Made by a program: the position numbers and the translations under genes. From Curvibacter sp. PAE-UM (lineage in GTDB: Bacteria; Pseudomonadota; Gammaproteobacteria; Burkholderiales; Burkholderiaceae_C), in the NCBI RefSeq assembly GCF_001432305.1, contig NZ_KQ483358.1, forward strand, positions 1,544,430-1,608,429: a DNA stretch of 64,000 nt, written 5' to 3'. How positions within the stretch are numbered: the stretch's first letter is position 1; each line of letters begins with the position of its first letter. Under the pieces are notes generated by a model. The model worked only from the letters and a program-made list of their open reading frames with translations. It was not told where the DNA came from and made no database searches. Positions 53,190 to 61,196 of the stretch are shown here, piece by piece.

Positions 53190-53269
53190 GTGGGCACCAA
53201 GTCGTTCTTCAACACTTGTGTGCCCACGGCCCGATTCTGCGTCAACAGCTTCGGGCCGTTTTCTTTTTC
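53190..53269 (+). ncRNA. Candidate small RNA with intrinsic terminator
   Basis: Directly after the promoter, GTGGGCAC (53190-53197) can pair with GTGCCCAC (53219-53226), followed by a second hairpin with ACGGCCCGA (53226-53234) and TCGGGCCGT (53251-53259), then a T-rich run to 53269. No ribosome-binding site or ORF of note is inside. Transcription would start near 53195 and give an RNA of about 75 nt. It lies between tnsA and a convergent hypothetical gene. No known RNA family was recognised. Confidence 0.55.
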
Positions 53270-53418
53270 CCCACGCTGGGCAGCTATGAGCTATTGAGCA
53301 TTGCGGCTCCTTTCATGATTTGACTAAACACGGAAGTGGGCGGTTGAGTTCTTGCCCTGTCGGTCGCGGGTACAAGCGGAGGACTGGCAAGCCACTGGGT
53401 AGGGGCGTCCCGCAGCCC

Positions 53419-53742
53419 TCACCCTTGGAACAATCCCGATTCGACCAGCAACTTAGCGACGTCCTGGGTCGCCGCGACCCTGCGACGTCCAATGGTGACC
53501 AGCTTGAGATCCAGGCGATTGCCGTCGACGGCTCGGCGCAGCGCCGTCGAGCTGGGATATTTCAAGAGGGGAGCCAGCTCCTTGAGCTCGACGAGCTCGC
53601 CATAGCGCTCGAGCAGGCGGGAGAACAGATCGGTCGTTTGGGGCACTTTTGATGACGATTCGGGCAGTTGAATGATTTCCGCGGAATGTGCATGAAAACG
53701 ACCTGAACTGGAAGGGTTAAATTTGGTGTCAAATTTGTCCAA
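53419..53742 (-). CDS. Small hypothetical DNA-binding-like protein
   Basis: A 107-residue frame with a hydrophilic N-terminus and a C-terminal half (ELVELKELAPLLKYPSSTAL, then RRAVDGNRLDLKLVTIGRRR) that resembles a MerR/excisionase-like winged helix. The only in-frame start is TTG at 53740-53742 with no good ribosome-binding site, so the start is uncertain. It is divergent from the gene at 53781 by about 38 nt and may regulate it. Lower GC than the core genes. Confidence 0.5.
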   Translation of the reverse strand: MDKFDTKFNPSSSGRFHAHSAEIIQLPESSSKVPQTTDLFSRLLERYGELVELKELAPLLKYPSSTALRRAVDGNRLDLKLVTIGRRRVAATQDVAKLLVESGLFQG

Positions 53743-53780
53743 ATCACGAATCGCGCCTCTCTCACCGCACCCCCTCAGGC

Positions 53781-54560
53781 ATGGCGAACCGCAAGACCAC
53801 AGAACTCGACCGACTCAGAGCCCAGACCTGGGTCCGGAATCTCTTCCTGGTTGCCGGCGTGAGAGGGCGAAAAAATCTGGAGGAGAAACTCTACGAGCGC
53901 GCCGGGCTGCAACGATTCGAGGCGAGCAATCGGCTGGACCGCTATTACCGAGGGAAGCACAGTGTCCAGATTCCGCGGCGGCCTGGCGGTCGCGGGGATT
54001 GGGTTGAATATGGAGAGCTTGCCTATCCAGGATCTGCAGCCTGGTTTGATACGCCGGTCTGGTACCTGCTGGAACCCGGTCCGTTCTACGCGCAGGAGGT
54101 ACTGGAGTGCGTGAGGCTGCTTCCCCCGCAGTACCTTGAGATCATGCTCAATATAGACATCCCAGGCCCCTCCGCAGGACTTGTGCTCCAGGACCTGTGG
54201 GAAGACCGGATATACGAGTTGGCGTCCAGGCCATCGGTCTGGTCGCTTGGGGCGCTGGCTTGCGCCCTTCGGCGGGCCGAGTTTGCGGGCCAAGCCGCAG
54301 TGTTCCGATTCGCGGTGATCGGCATCTTGTGGACACTGGATCAACTGATTGCGTCAGAGCCTGAGTTGCTGCAGGAGCCGCTGGTCAGATTTCGTCAGCT
54401 CGCGGCGGACTATTTCGCGACGTTATTGGTTCCACTAAGCGGCACCTACCGGATCGGGATCTCGGCGAGGGACTTCGAGAGATTTTCTGACTCTGTTAAC
54501 AAATTTCTCCTGCGGGAGGCGGAGATCGAAATGGAGACATGGAATCTCGTCAATGGCTAA
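53781..54560 (+). CDS. Conserved-looking hypothetical protein of the island
   Basis: A 259-residue soluble protein without signal peptide. The N-terminus is basic (RLRAQTWVRNLFLVAGVRGR), then RLDRYYRGKHSVQIPRRPGG, and an alpha-helical C-terminal half (PSVWSLGALACALRRAEFAG, FAVIGILWTLDQLIA). Protein-like codon use and length make it real. I do not recognise the family. It is divergently paired with the small DNA-binding-like gene, an arrangement common in integrated elements. Confidence 0.6.
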   Translation: MANRKTTELDRLRAQTWVRNLFLVAGVRGRKNLEEKLYERAGLQRFEASNRLDRYYRGKHSVQIPRRPGGRGDWVEYGELAYPGSAAWFDTPVWYLLEPGPFYAQEVLECVRLLPPQYLEIMLNIDIPGPSAGLVLQDLWEDRIYELASRPSVWSLGALACALRRAEFAGQAAVFRFAVIGILWTLDQLIASEPELLQEPLVRFRQLAADYFATLLVPLSGTYRIGISARDFERFSDSVNKFLLREAEIEMETWNLVNG

Positions 54561-54794
54561 TCACGCGAGTAAAAGAGGTTTCTGGTATTCCGTGCAACTA
54601 AAGTCAAAAAACACGGACCGTGCATCCATGCGGCTTACAACCTAGAGAATCAGAGCACCGTAAACCGCAAAGTAATAAACAGAAAGAATCGCTGTGGCTG
54701 CCCATACCCTGGTTGTTGACGCCTAAGGTGGCGGCCCCGCCGAAGACGCTGGCTGTACACAGGGCGCTGTCCGTTGCTTGCAACAGGTCTTCAG
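54561..54794. other. Gap between the island gene and cadR
   Basis: 234 bases. A minus-strand frame (54604-54798) of 64 codons rich in Cys and Ser overlaps the end of the MerR-type gene; nothing supports it as a gene. The stretch is likely the seam between the acquired island and the metal-resistance genes. Confidence 0.35.
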
Positions 54795-55262
54795 TCAAAG
54801 TTTTCGTGCCACATATACGTGAGATTTATGGACGTGACTATGTGGGAAGACTTTTGTATCTGTATCGCTTGTCGGTCGAGACAGCTCACCAAGAATCCCG
54901 CAGTTGGCAGCCGGCTGGGCCTCGCGGCAACGCTTACGCAGACTCTTGAGCTGCCTCTCAAGCGCCCGCAGTTCCCGGATCCGGTCGGCCACATGGCCGA
55001 TATGCGCATCCAGAAGTGCATTTACGTCGCCACAGTCCGATGCAGGGTCGTCCTTGAAGCGCAGCAACTGCCGGATTTCATCCAGGGTCATGTCTAGACT
55101 GCGGCAGTGACGGATGAACGCCAGCCGCTCGGCATGGGCCTCCCGATAGATCCTGTAGTTGCCTTCGGTACGACTGGGCTCGGGCAGCAGGCCCTCGCGC
55201 TCGTAGTAGCGGATGGTCTCGACCTGGGTTTGCGTCAATTTCGACAGATCACCGATCTTCAT
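54795..55262 (-). CDS. cadR: MerR-family Cd/Pb-responsive regulator (CadR/PbrR)
   Basis: A 155-residue MerR regulator: MKIGDLSKLTQTQVETIRYY is the winged helix, then a long dimerisation helix. Metal-sensing cysteines are in DCGDVNALLDAHIGHV, RKRCREAQPAANCGIL, the spacing used by CadR and PbrR, and the C-terminus has a His-containing tail (HSHVHKSHVYV) seen in CadR. It is divergent from the P-type ATPase gene, with a MerR-type promoter between them. Cd(II), Pb(II) or Zn(II) is the likely inducer. Confidence 0.88.
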   Translation of the reverse strand: MKIGDLSKLTQTQVETIRYYEREGLLPEPSRTEGNYRIYREAHAERLAFIRHCRSLDMTLDEIRQLLRFKDDPASDCGDVNALLDAHIGHVADRIRELRALERQLKSLRKRCREAQPAANCGILGELSRPTSDTDTKVFPHSHVHKSHVYVARKL

Positions 55263-55318
55263 GCTTGATCTCCGCTGCAGGTGAGGGACGAGTCTCAACT
55301 CCCACAAAGTATAGGTGC

Positions 55319-55349
55319 TTGACTCTATAGCCGCTACAGGGTTTCTAAT
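55319..55349 (+). promoter_or_regulatory. MerR-type promoter/operator of the P-type ATPase gene
   Basis: TTGACT at 55319-55324 and TCTAAT at 55344-55349 are 19 bp apart, the stretched spacing typical of MerR-controlled promoters. Between them CTATAG...CTACAGGG forms an imperfect palindrome. Binding of the CadR-like protein would realign the two hexamers on metal addition. Confidence 0.7.
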
Positions 55350-55370
55350 TAAATCCAACAAGGAATGGAA

Positions 55371-57578
55371 ATGCAAGGACAGAACACCTTAGAACAGGAC
55401 AAAACCCCTGGATGCGCTTGCGACAGCGCCTGCAGCGTCACGCCCTTACCCGTCCGCGTCGAAACCGAACAAACCGGGGCATCAGGCGCGGTTTTCCGCA
55501 TCCCGAGTATGGATTGCGCTTCTGAAGAAGGTGAGATCCGGCAAGCGCTGGCTGGTATCCCGGGAATTCAGGGACTGAACTTCCAGCTGTCTACGCGCAC
55601 CCTGTGCATCGATGCCCCCGCCGAAGTCCTGCCGCGCGCCCTGGACGCCATCCGCCAGGCCGGCTTTGATCCCCAGCCCGTGGCACCGCTGGAACAGGGT
55701 GATCAGCACGCCCCCATGTCCGAGGGGCTATGGCGTTTGGGCGCGTCCCTGCTTCTGGCGATCGCGGCCGAATTGCTGGACTTCTTTGCGCCTGAGACAG
55801 CTGCCTACAAGGGTGCGGGCATGGCCGTGGCGGCGGCGGCCATCTGGCTGGCTGGCTTCTCAACCTATCGCAAGGGCTTTACCGCTCTGAGGCAGGGGCG
55901 GCTGAACATCAGCGCCTTGATGACGGTGGCCGTCACCGGCGCCTTCCTGATTGGTCAATGGCCAGAGGCGGCGATGGTGATGGCGCTCTACGCCATCGCT
56001 GAGGTCATCGAAGCGCGGGCCGTGGACCGGGCACGCAATGCCATCAAGAGCTTGCTGGACCTCACGCCTGACACGGCCGAAGTCCGGCAGCCTGATGGCG
56101 AATGGAAGGAGCTTGCCGCGGCCGACGTTGCGCTGGAAGCGATCTTCCGGGTCAAGCCTGGAGCTTGCATTCCGCTCGATGGTGTGGTCATGGCGGGCAA
56201 CAGTGCGGTCAACCAGGCCCCGGTAACGGGCGAGAGCATGCCGGTGGACAAGGATGCAGGCGATCCGGTATTTGCAGGCACCATCAACGGCACCGGCGCA
56301 CTTGAAGTGCGTGTGACCGCTGCCGCCAGCAACACCACGCTGGCCCGCATCATCCAAGCCGTCGAGCAGGCCCAGGGCAGCCGGGCGCCGACACAGCAGT
56401 TCGTTGATAAATTCGCAGCCATCTACACCCCAGCAGTGTTCGCGCTCGCCGTGGCCGTGGCGCTGTTGACGCCCTGGCTCATGGACCTGAGCTGGATGGA
56501 GGCCCTGTATAAGGCCCTGGTCCTGCTCGTCATAGCCTGCCCCTGTGCACTGGTGATTGCCACGCCCGTCACGGTGGTCAGCGGACTGGCCTCGGCCGCT
56601 CGCCGTGGCATTCTCATCAAGGGTGGGGTCTACCTCGAAGGCGCCCACAAGATCAGGGTCATTGCGCTGGACAAGACCGGTACCATCACCGAAGGTAAGC
56701 CCGTGCTGGTTGCCACCGAGGTGCTGCCCTCGCCGATCCCGGAAGCACAGGTGCTGCGCTGGGCGGGCGATCTGGCGGGCCACTCAGACCACCCGGTGTC
56801 CAATGCCATCGCCCAGGGACTGGATCGCAGCAATGGGCAGCTGGAGAAGTTCACGGCTCTGCCTGGCCGGGGTATTCAGGCCCGCACGGATGGCCAGACG
56901 CTGATTCTGGGCAACCACCGCATGATCGAGGAGCGGGGCCTGTGCAGCCCAGCCATCGAGGCACGGCTGGCCGAACACGAGGCACAGGGGCGCACGGTGA
57001 CGCTGCTGGCCATGGACAGCCAGGTGCTGGCCATCTTTGCCGTGGCCGACACCATCAAGGAGAGCTCTCGTGAGGCTTTGGCCGAACTGCACGCCCTGGG
57101 AGTGCGCTCGGTCATGCTGACGGGTGACAACCCAGCAACCGCGCAGACCATCGCCCGACAAGCCGGCATCGACGATGCCCGGGGCAATCTACTGCCCGAC
57201 GACAAGTTGTCAGCCATCGAGGACCTGCAGACGCGTTACGGTACCACTGCAATGACTGGCGACGGTATCAACGATGCGCCAGCCCTGGCGCGCTCCGACA
57301 TCGGCATCGCCATGGGCGCCGCAGGTACGGACACGGCGATGGAGGCAGCCGACGTGGTCATCATGAACGACGACCTGCGCCGCATTCCCGAGCTGATCCG
57401 ACTCTCTCGCCGCACCCGGGCCGTGCTCTGGCAGAACATCTTGCTTGCCTTGGGCATCAAGTCGGTCTTTCTGGTGCTGTCGATCCTGGGCAGCGCCACC
57501 ATGTGGATGGCCGTGTTCGCCGATATGGGTGCCAGCCTGATCGTGGTGTTCAACGGCTTGAGGCTGTTACGCAAATGA
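55371..57578 (+). CDS. pbrA: P1B-type heavy-metal ATPase (PbrA/CadA/ZntA type)
   Basis: A protein of about 735 residues. A Cys-rich N-terminus (CACDSAC) and an HMA domain with MDCASEE precede eight TM helices. The metal-gate motif is CPC (VIACPCALVIATP), phosphorylation site DKTGTITEGK, HP motif HSDHPVSNA and hinge TGDGINDAPALA. It exports Cd(II), Zn(II) or Pb(II) using ATP. The ATG at 55371 is preferred over 55365 since AAGGA lies 6 nt before it. It overlaps the downstream lspA-like gene. Confidence 0.9.
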   Translation: MQGQNTLEQDKTPGCACDSACSVTPLPVRVETEQTGASGAVFRIPSMDCASEEGEIRQALAGIPGIQGLNFQLSTRTLCIDAPAEVLPRALDAIRQAGFDPQPVAPLEQGDQHAPMSEGLWRLGASLLLAIAAELLDFFAPETAAYKGAGMAVAAAAIWLAGFSTYRKGFTALRQGRLNISALMTVAVTGAFLIGQWPEAAMVMALYAIAEVIEARAVDRARNAIKSLLDLTPDTAEVRQPDGEWKELAAADVALEAIFRVKPGACIPLDGVVMAGNSAVNQAPVTGESMPVDKDAGDPVFAGTINGTGALEVRVTAAASNTTLARIIQAVEQAQGSRAPTQQFVDKFAAIYTPAVFALAVAVALLTPWLMDLSWMEALYKALVLLVIACPCALVIATPVTVVSGLASAARRGILIKGGVYLEGAHKIRVIALDKTGTITEGKPVLVATEVLPSPIPEAQVLRWAGDLAGHSDHPVSNAIAQGLDRSNGQLEKFTALPGRGIQARTDGQTLILGNHRMIEERGLCSPAIEARLAEHEAQGRTVTLLAMDSQVLAIFAVADTIKESSREALAELHALGVRSVMLTGDNPATAQTIARQAGIDDARGNLLPDDKLSAIEDLQTRYGTTAMTGDGINDAPALARSDIGIAMGAAGTDTAMEAADVVIMNDDLRRIPELIRLSRRTRAVLWQNILLALGIKSVFLVLSILGSATMWMAVFADMGASLIVVFNGLRLLRK

Positions 57579-58096
57579 ACTTCATGCCGATTTCAAACTG
57601 TCGCTGGCATGGCCTGGCCTTGGTTGCTGCGATGCTGGATCAGGCGAGCAAAAGCTTGATCACCAAGATCCTTGCTCTTGGAGAGCAAGTCCCTGTCACC
57701 ACTTATTTCAATCTGGTTTATGTACTGAATCCTGGCGCTGCCTTCAGCTTTTTGGCTGACGCGGGTGGCTGGCAGCGCTATTTCTTTATCGTGCTGACGC
57801 TACTTGTATCTGCATGTCTGGCGCACATGCTGCGAACACAGCGCCCGCGCTGCGAGTCGCTGGGCTTGAGCCTGATACTTGGCGGGGCCGTTGGTAATGT
57901 CCTCGACCGCATTACAAGGGGAAAGGTCGTGGACTTTCTTGATTTTTATTGGAATGAAATGCATTGGCCCGCATTCAATCTCGCCGATGTCTTCATCAGC
58001 ATGGGCGTGTGGGCGCTGATCTGGGCATCCTTTCGAGAGAAACAATCAAAAACCACACCGGACCGTGAAGCTCAGACCAGCCCTCATGGTTCATGA
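57575..58096 (+). CDS. pbrC: Signal peptidase II homologue of the pbr operon (PbrC/LspA)
   Basis: A 173-residue four-TM protein. LspA motifs are ALVAAMLDQASKSLI, YVLNPGAAFSFLAD, GGAVGNVLDRITRGKVVDFL and AFNLADVFISMG; the catalytic Asp pair is in NVLDR and NLADV. In pbr operons a dedicated signal peptidase II accompanies the Pb ATPase, sometimes fused to a phosphatase (PbrB), which is absent here. It starts within the ATPase stop (ATGA). It could also be a second general LspA. Confidence 0.85.
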   Translation: MNFMPISNCRWHGLALVAAMLDQASKSLITKILALGEQVPVTTYFNLVYVLNPGAAFSFLADAGGWQRYFFIVLTLLVSACLAHMLRTQRPRCESLGLSLILGGAVGNVLDRITRGKVVDFLDFYWNEMHWPAFNLADVFISMGVWALIWASFREKQSKTTPDREAQTSPHGS

Positions 58097-58210
58097 ATTT
58101 CAAGATTGACAAGAGTCCCCGCTGCGCCTGGGCAGCTGGCTGTGCGTTGACGAATATTGGTCATCGGAGTAGTGTCATTTCCCCATTAGGGTTTTCAAGG
58201 AGATTGCAAA

Positions 58211-58702
58211 ATGAAACTAGCAACACTGACAGGGGCCTTGGTCTTGGGACTCATGGTTGGGGCCCCCGCACATGCACAGCCATCCGGCAACGCCGACAAG
58301 AACGCGCAAGCGCAGTCCAAAGCGCCCAATCTCACAGACTTTGACAAGCAGACGGCACAAGTCCAGGAAAACATCCAGAAGATGCAGGAGCAGATGGACA
58401 GGATTCGTCAGACACAAGACCCCCAAGAAAGGCAAAAATTGCTCCAGGAGCACTGGGCGACGATGCAAAACAGCATGGGGATGATGCAAGGCATGTGGGG
58501 GCCTGGTGGGATGATGGGCGGCCATATGAGAGGAGGTCCGATGATGGGTTGGCGTGGAATGGAAGGCTACTATTCCAGGCTCACCCCGGAGCAGATGAAG
58601 CAACGTCAGTACATGACGGATCAATACATGGTGATGCAGCAGCAGATGATGAATCACATGATGATGCATCAGAACTATATGTGGAGACAACCATCCAAGT
58701 AA
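58211..58702 (+). CDS. Met/His-rich periplasmic metal-binding protein
   Basis: A 163-residue exported protein: signal peptide (LTGALVLGLMVGAPAHAQ), a Gln-rich coiled middle (QENIQKMQEQMDRIRQTQD) and a Met-rich end (MGMMQGMWGPGGMMGGHMRG, MVMQQQMMNHMMMHQNYMW). Such proteins buffer Cu(I) or Ag(I) in the periplasm. AAGGAGA precedes the ATG. It lies between the pbr-like genes and the czc-like operon and may have its own promoter. Confidence 0.7.
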   Translation: MKLATLTGALVLGLMVGAPAHAQPSGNADKNAQAQSKAPNLTDFDKQTAQVQENIQKMQEQMDRIRQTQDPQERQKLLQEHWATMQNSMGMMQGMWGPGGMMGGHMRGGPMMGWRGMEGYYSRLTPEQMKQRQYMTDQYMVMQQQMMNHMMMHQNYMWRQPSK

Positions 58703-58777
58703 GCGCATGCCGGCGCATGTGGCAGTGATTGCATTGACCGTCAATCTTTCAAATACTCTTCGGCTAGAATCGCCCTC

Positions 58778-59131
58778 ATGCGCCGCTGGTTCTTCATCTT
58801 TCTGCTGGCCCTGCTCCCGCTGCAACTCAGCTGGGCGGCAGTGAGCGTGTATTGCCAGCACGAAACCGGCGCGGCGGCCCAGCACTTCGGTCATCATGAG
58901 CATCAGCACCATACCGATGAGAAGGCCAAGGACGACAACGGCCCCAAGGCCCTGAGTGCCGTTGATACCGATTGCCCGGTCTGCCACGCAGGCTGTGCCA
59001 CCGCCCTGCATGCGTCCCCTGCCATGCCCGTGATGTACTCGGCCTCCGATGTGCACATTGGCCCGCAATTCCCGCTCTCTTCGCCTCATCCCACTCTGCC
59101 TGAACGGCCCAACTGGGCCCGCCTCGCCTGA
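58778..59131 (+). CDS. czcI: CzcI-family protein, head of the czc-like operon
   Basis: A 117-residue exported protein starting MRRWFFIFLLALLPLQLSWA, with YCQHETGAAAQHFGHHEHQH and DTDCPVCHAGC. This matches CzcI, a small periplasmic protein encoded first in czcICBA operons and thought to modulate their regulation. The next gene (channel) starts 129 nt later. Metal binding is likely from its His and Cys content. Confidence 0.82.
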   Translation: MRRWFFIFLLALLPLQLSWAAVSVYCQHETGAAAQHFGHHEHQHHTDEKAKDDNGPKALSAVDTDCPVCHAGCATALHASPAMPVMYSASDVHIGPQFPLSSPHPTLPERPNWARLA

Positions 59132-59260
59132 TCGGCGAGGTAGGCATCCCTGCCCACTTCTGTGACTTGGCGCATCGCTGATGCGTTTGGTACACCTGTA
59201 GCGATCACCTGATCGCGCCTCGCCGATTCCCCAAATGTTTCCCCCACATTGGAGAATCGC

Positions 59261-60631
59261 ATGCCGCGAATCGAACGAAATTTATGCATCGCACTGGCCG
59301 TGCTGGGCTGGAGCTTCGGCGGTGCCTGGGCCCAGCTCAAGCCGCCTCAAGCCGCTCCTGGCCCTGCTCATGCCCTCAACTTGGCACCAGCGCTTCAACC
59401 CGGGCTTCATCTGGCGCCACCACCGACATCGGCGAACACCCCGGTCCTCACACTGACCGAAGTTTTCGATGCCGCCTGGCAGCGCCAGCCTGAAGCCAGG
59501 TCACTGCAGGCCCGTCAGGAAGCAGCCGCAGCGCGCAAGGAAGCGGCTGCCAGCTGGACGGCGGAGCCCGTAGCCCTGGAGTTGTCAGGCCAGACCGATC
59601 AGATGAACAACAACCTGGGCCGCCGTGAATACACGGCGGGCGTGGCTGTCCCGCTTTGGCTGCCGAACGAGCGGGCTCGCAGCATGGCCGTCGCGGAGGC
59701 CGAACAACGGGCGACCGCAAGCAGCACCCTGCTGGCGCAACTGCAAACGGCTGCCGAGGTGCGTGAAGCCTACTGGTCGTGGCAATCGGCCCGTATCGGC
59801 TTTGTATTGGCGCGCGAGCGCCTGCTGAATGCCCAGCAGCTCACGGCCGATGTCAGCCGGCGTGTACGTGCCGGTGATCTGGCCCGTGCCGATCAACATC
59901 AGGCCGAAGGCGCACAGGCCGGTGCCGAGGCCGAACTGGCCGAGGCCTCCAGCGCCCTCGCGGCCGCAGCTCAGCGCCTGCGTGCATTAAGTGGCCTGAC
60001 CTTGCCCGCCGATATCACGGCGCAGTCCGAAGCCTTGCCGGCCGAGCCTGCGCCGGAGCGGGTGCAGGACGCGGCGGCCCTGGGTGACCGGCACCCTGCG
60101 GTGATTGAGTGGCTCAACCGCGCGGAGATCGCTCGTAAAGCCGCAGAACTGGCACAAGCCAGGACGCGGGCCACGCCTGAGCTGATACTGGCCACGAGCC
60201 GAGATCGCGGGGCGTTCGGTGAAAACTACCAGCAAAGCGTCACGGTTGGTGTGCGTTTTCCTTTCGGCTCGGACAGTCGCAATCGCGCCAGCATTGCGTC
60301 CGCCCAGGCCCAGGCCATCGAAGCCGAAACGCAACTCACCCTGGAACGAGACCGCATCCAGGCCGCGCTGGACAGCGCCCAGGTCCGCCTGGAATCGGCC
60401 CGCACACAGCTGACAGCCGCCGAACGACGGGCCCAGCTGGCCCGCGAGTCTCGCGCTTTCTTCGAAAAGTCCTTCCGCGCCGGTGAGACCGATCTGCCCA
60501 CCCGATTGCGCATCGAGCTGGAAGCCATTGCTGCCGAACGGCAGGCCGCCCGCTCCCGTGTCGAACTCGCCACCGCCATTTCGGCCCTGCGTCAGGCCCA
60601 GGGCCTGCTGCCCCAGCAAAGCCCCCAGTGA
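59261..60631 (+). CDS. czcC: CzcC-type outer-membrane efflux channel
   Basis: A 456-residue exported TolC-family protein. The signal peptide is followed by a Pro-rich start, then the duplicated helical architecture (VFDAAWQRQPEARSLQARQE, AQLQTAAEVREAYWSWQSAR, DLARADQHQAEGAQAGAEAE, and FRAGETDLPTRLRIELEAIA). GGAG at 59251 supports the ATG at 59261 over one 12 nt upstream. It forms the outer-membrane exit of the CzcCBA tripartite pump. Confidence 0.88.
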   Translation: MPRIERNLCIALAVLGWSFGGAWAQLKPPQAAPGPAHALNLAPALQPGLHLAPPPTSANTPVLTLTEVFDAAWQRQPEARSLQARQEAAAARKEAAASWTAEPVALELSGQTDQMNNNLGRREYTAGVAVPLWLPNERARSMAVAEAEQRATASSTLLAQLQTAAEVREAYWSWQSARIGFVLARERLLNAQQLTADVSRRVRAGDLARADQHQAEGAQAGAEAELAEASSALAAAAQRLRALSGLTLPADITAQSEALPAEPAPERVQDAAALGDRHPAVIEWLNRAEIARKAAELAQARTRATPELILATSRDRGAFGENYQQSVTVGVRFPFGSDSRNRASIASAQAQAIEAETQLTLERDRIQAALDSAQVRLESARTQLTAAERRAQLARESRAFFEKSFRAGETDLPTRLRIELEAIAAERQAARSRVELATAISALRQAQGLLPQQSPQ

Positions 60632-60644
60632 AACGGAAACAACC

Positions 60645-61196
60645 ATGAAACGACTCCAACAACTTCTTGCCCTGGGCCTCACGGTCCTCACCCTGGGCAT
60701 CACCCCGTCCAGCTGGGCGGGCCCCGGCCATGACCATGGCGATGCACCCCTCGCGTCAGAAGGAGCTGCCTCCCCGCGTTTTGCTGCGATGTCCGAGAGC
60801 TTCGAGCTGGTCGGCATCCTGCAGGGCAAGCAGCTCACGCTGTACCTGGACCGCAGTGCCGACAACAGCCCCGTGCCCGACGCACGTCTGGAACTTGAAC
60901 TGGCCGGGCAGAAGATTCCCGTCCAGGCCCAGGGCATCGGCGAGTTTGTCGCCACCCTGGCGCAGGAACTCCCACCTGGACAGCATGCCGTCATGGCCAC
61001 GGTGGTCACCACCCGTGAAACCGATCTGCTGGCGGGCGAGCTGGATCTGCATGAGGAGGAACACGACCATGCGCAAACCGGTTTGCACGCCTGGCTGCTT
61101 TATGCCGGCCTGGCTCTTGTGGTTTTGGTCCTGCTCGTCTGGGGCCTACGTCGCCGATTTGGCCGTCGTCCTTCTTTCCTGGGAGGTGCAGCATGA
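60645..61196 (+). CDS. His-rich membrane-anchored protein between czcC and czcB
   Basis: A 183-residue protein with a signal peptide, HDHGD near the mature N-terminus (GPGHDHGDAPL), a beta-rich domain (SFELVGILQGKQLTLYLDRS, LELELAGQKIPVQAQGIG), then EEEHDHAQTG and a C-terminal TM helix (LYAGLALVVLVLLVWGLRRR). The GHDHGD motif is also present at the start of the CzcB-like protein. It overlaps czcB by 4 nt and probably buffers metal or assists the adaptor. Function unknown. Confidence 0.75.
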   Translation: MKRLQQLLALGLTVLTLGITPSSWAGPGHDHGDAPLASEGAASPRFAAMSESFELVGILQGKQLTLYLDRSADNSPVPDARLELELAGQKIPVQAQGIGEFVATLAQELPPGQHAVMATVVTTRETDLLAGELDLHEEEHDHAQTGLHAWLLYAGLALVVLVLLVWGLRRRFGRRPSFLGGAA

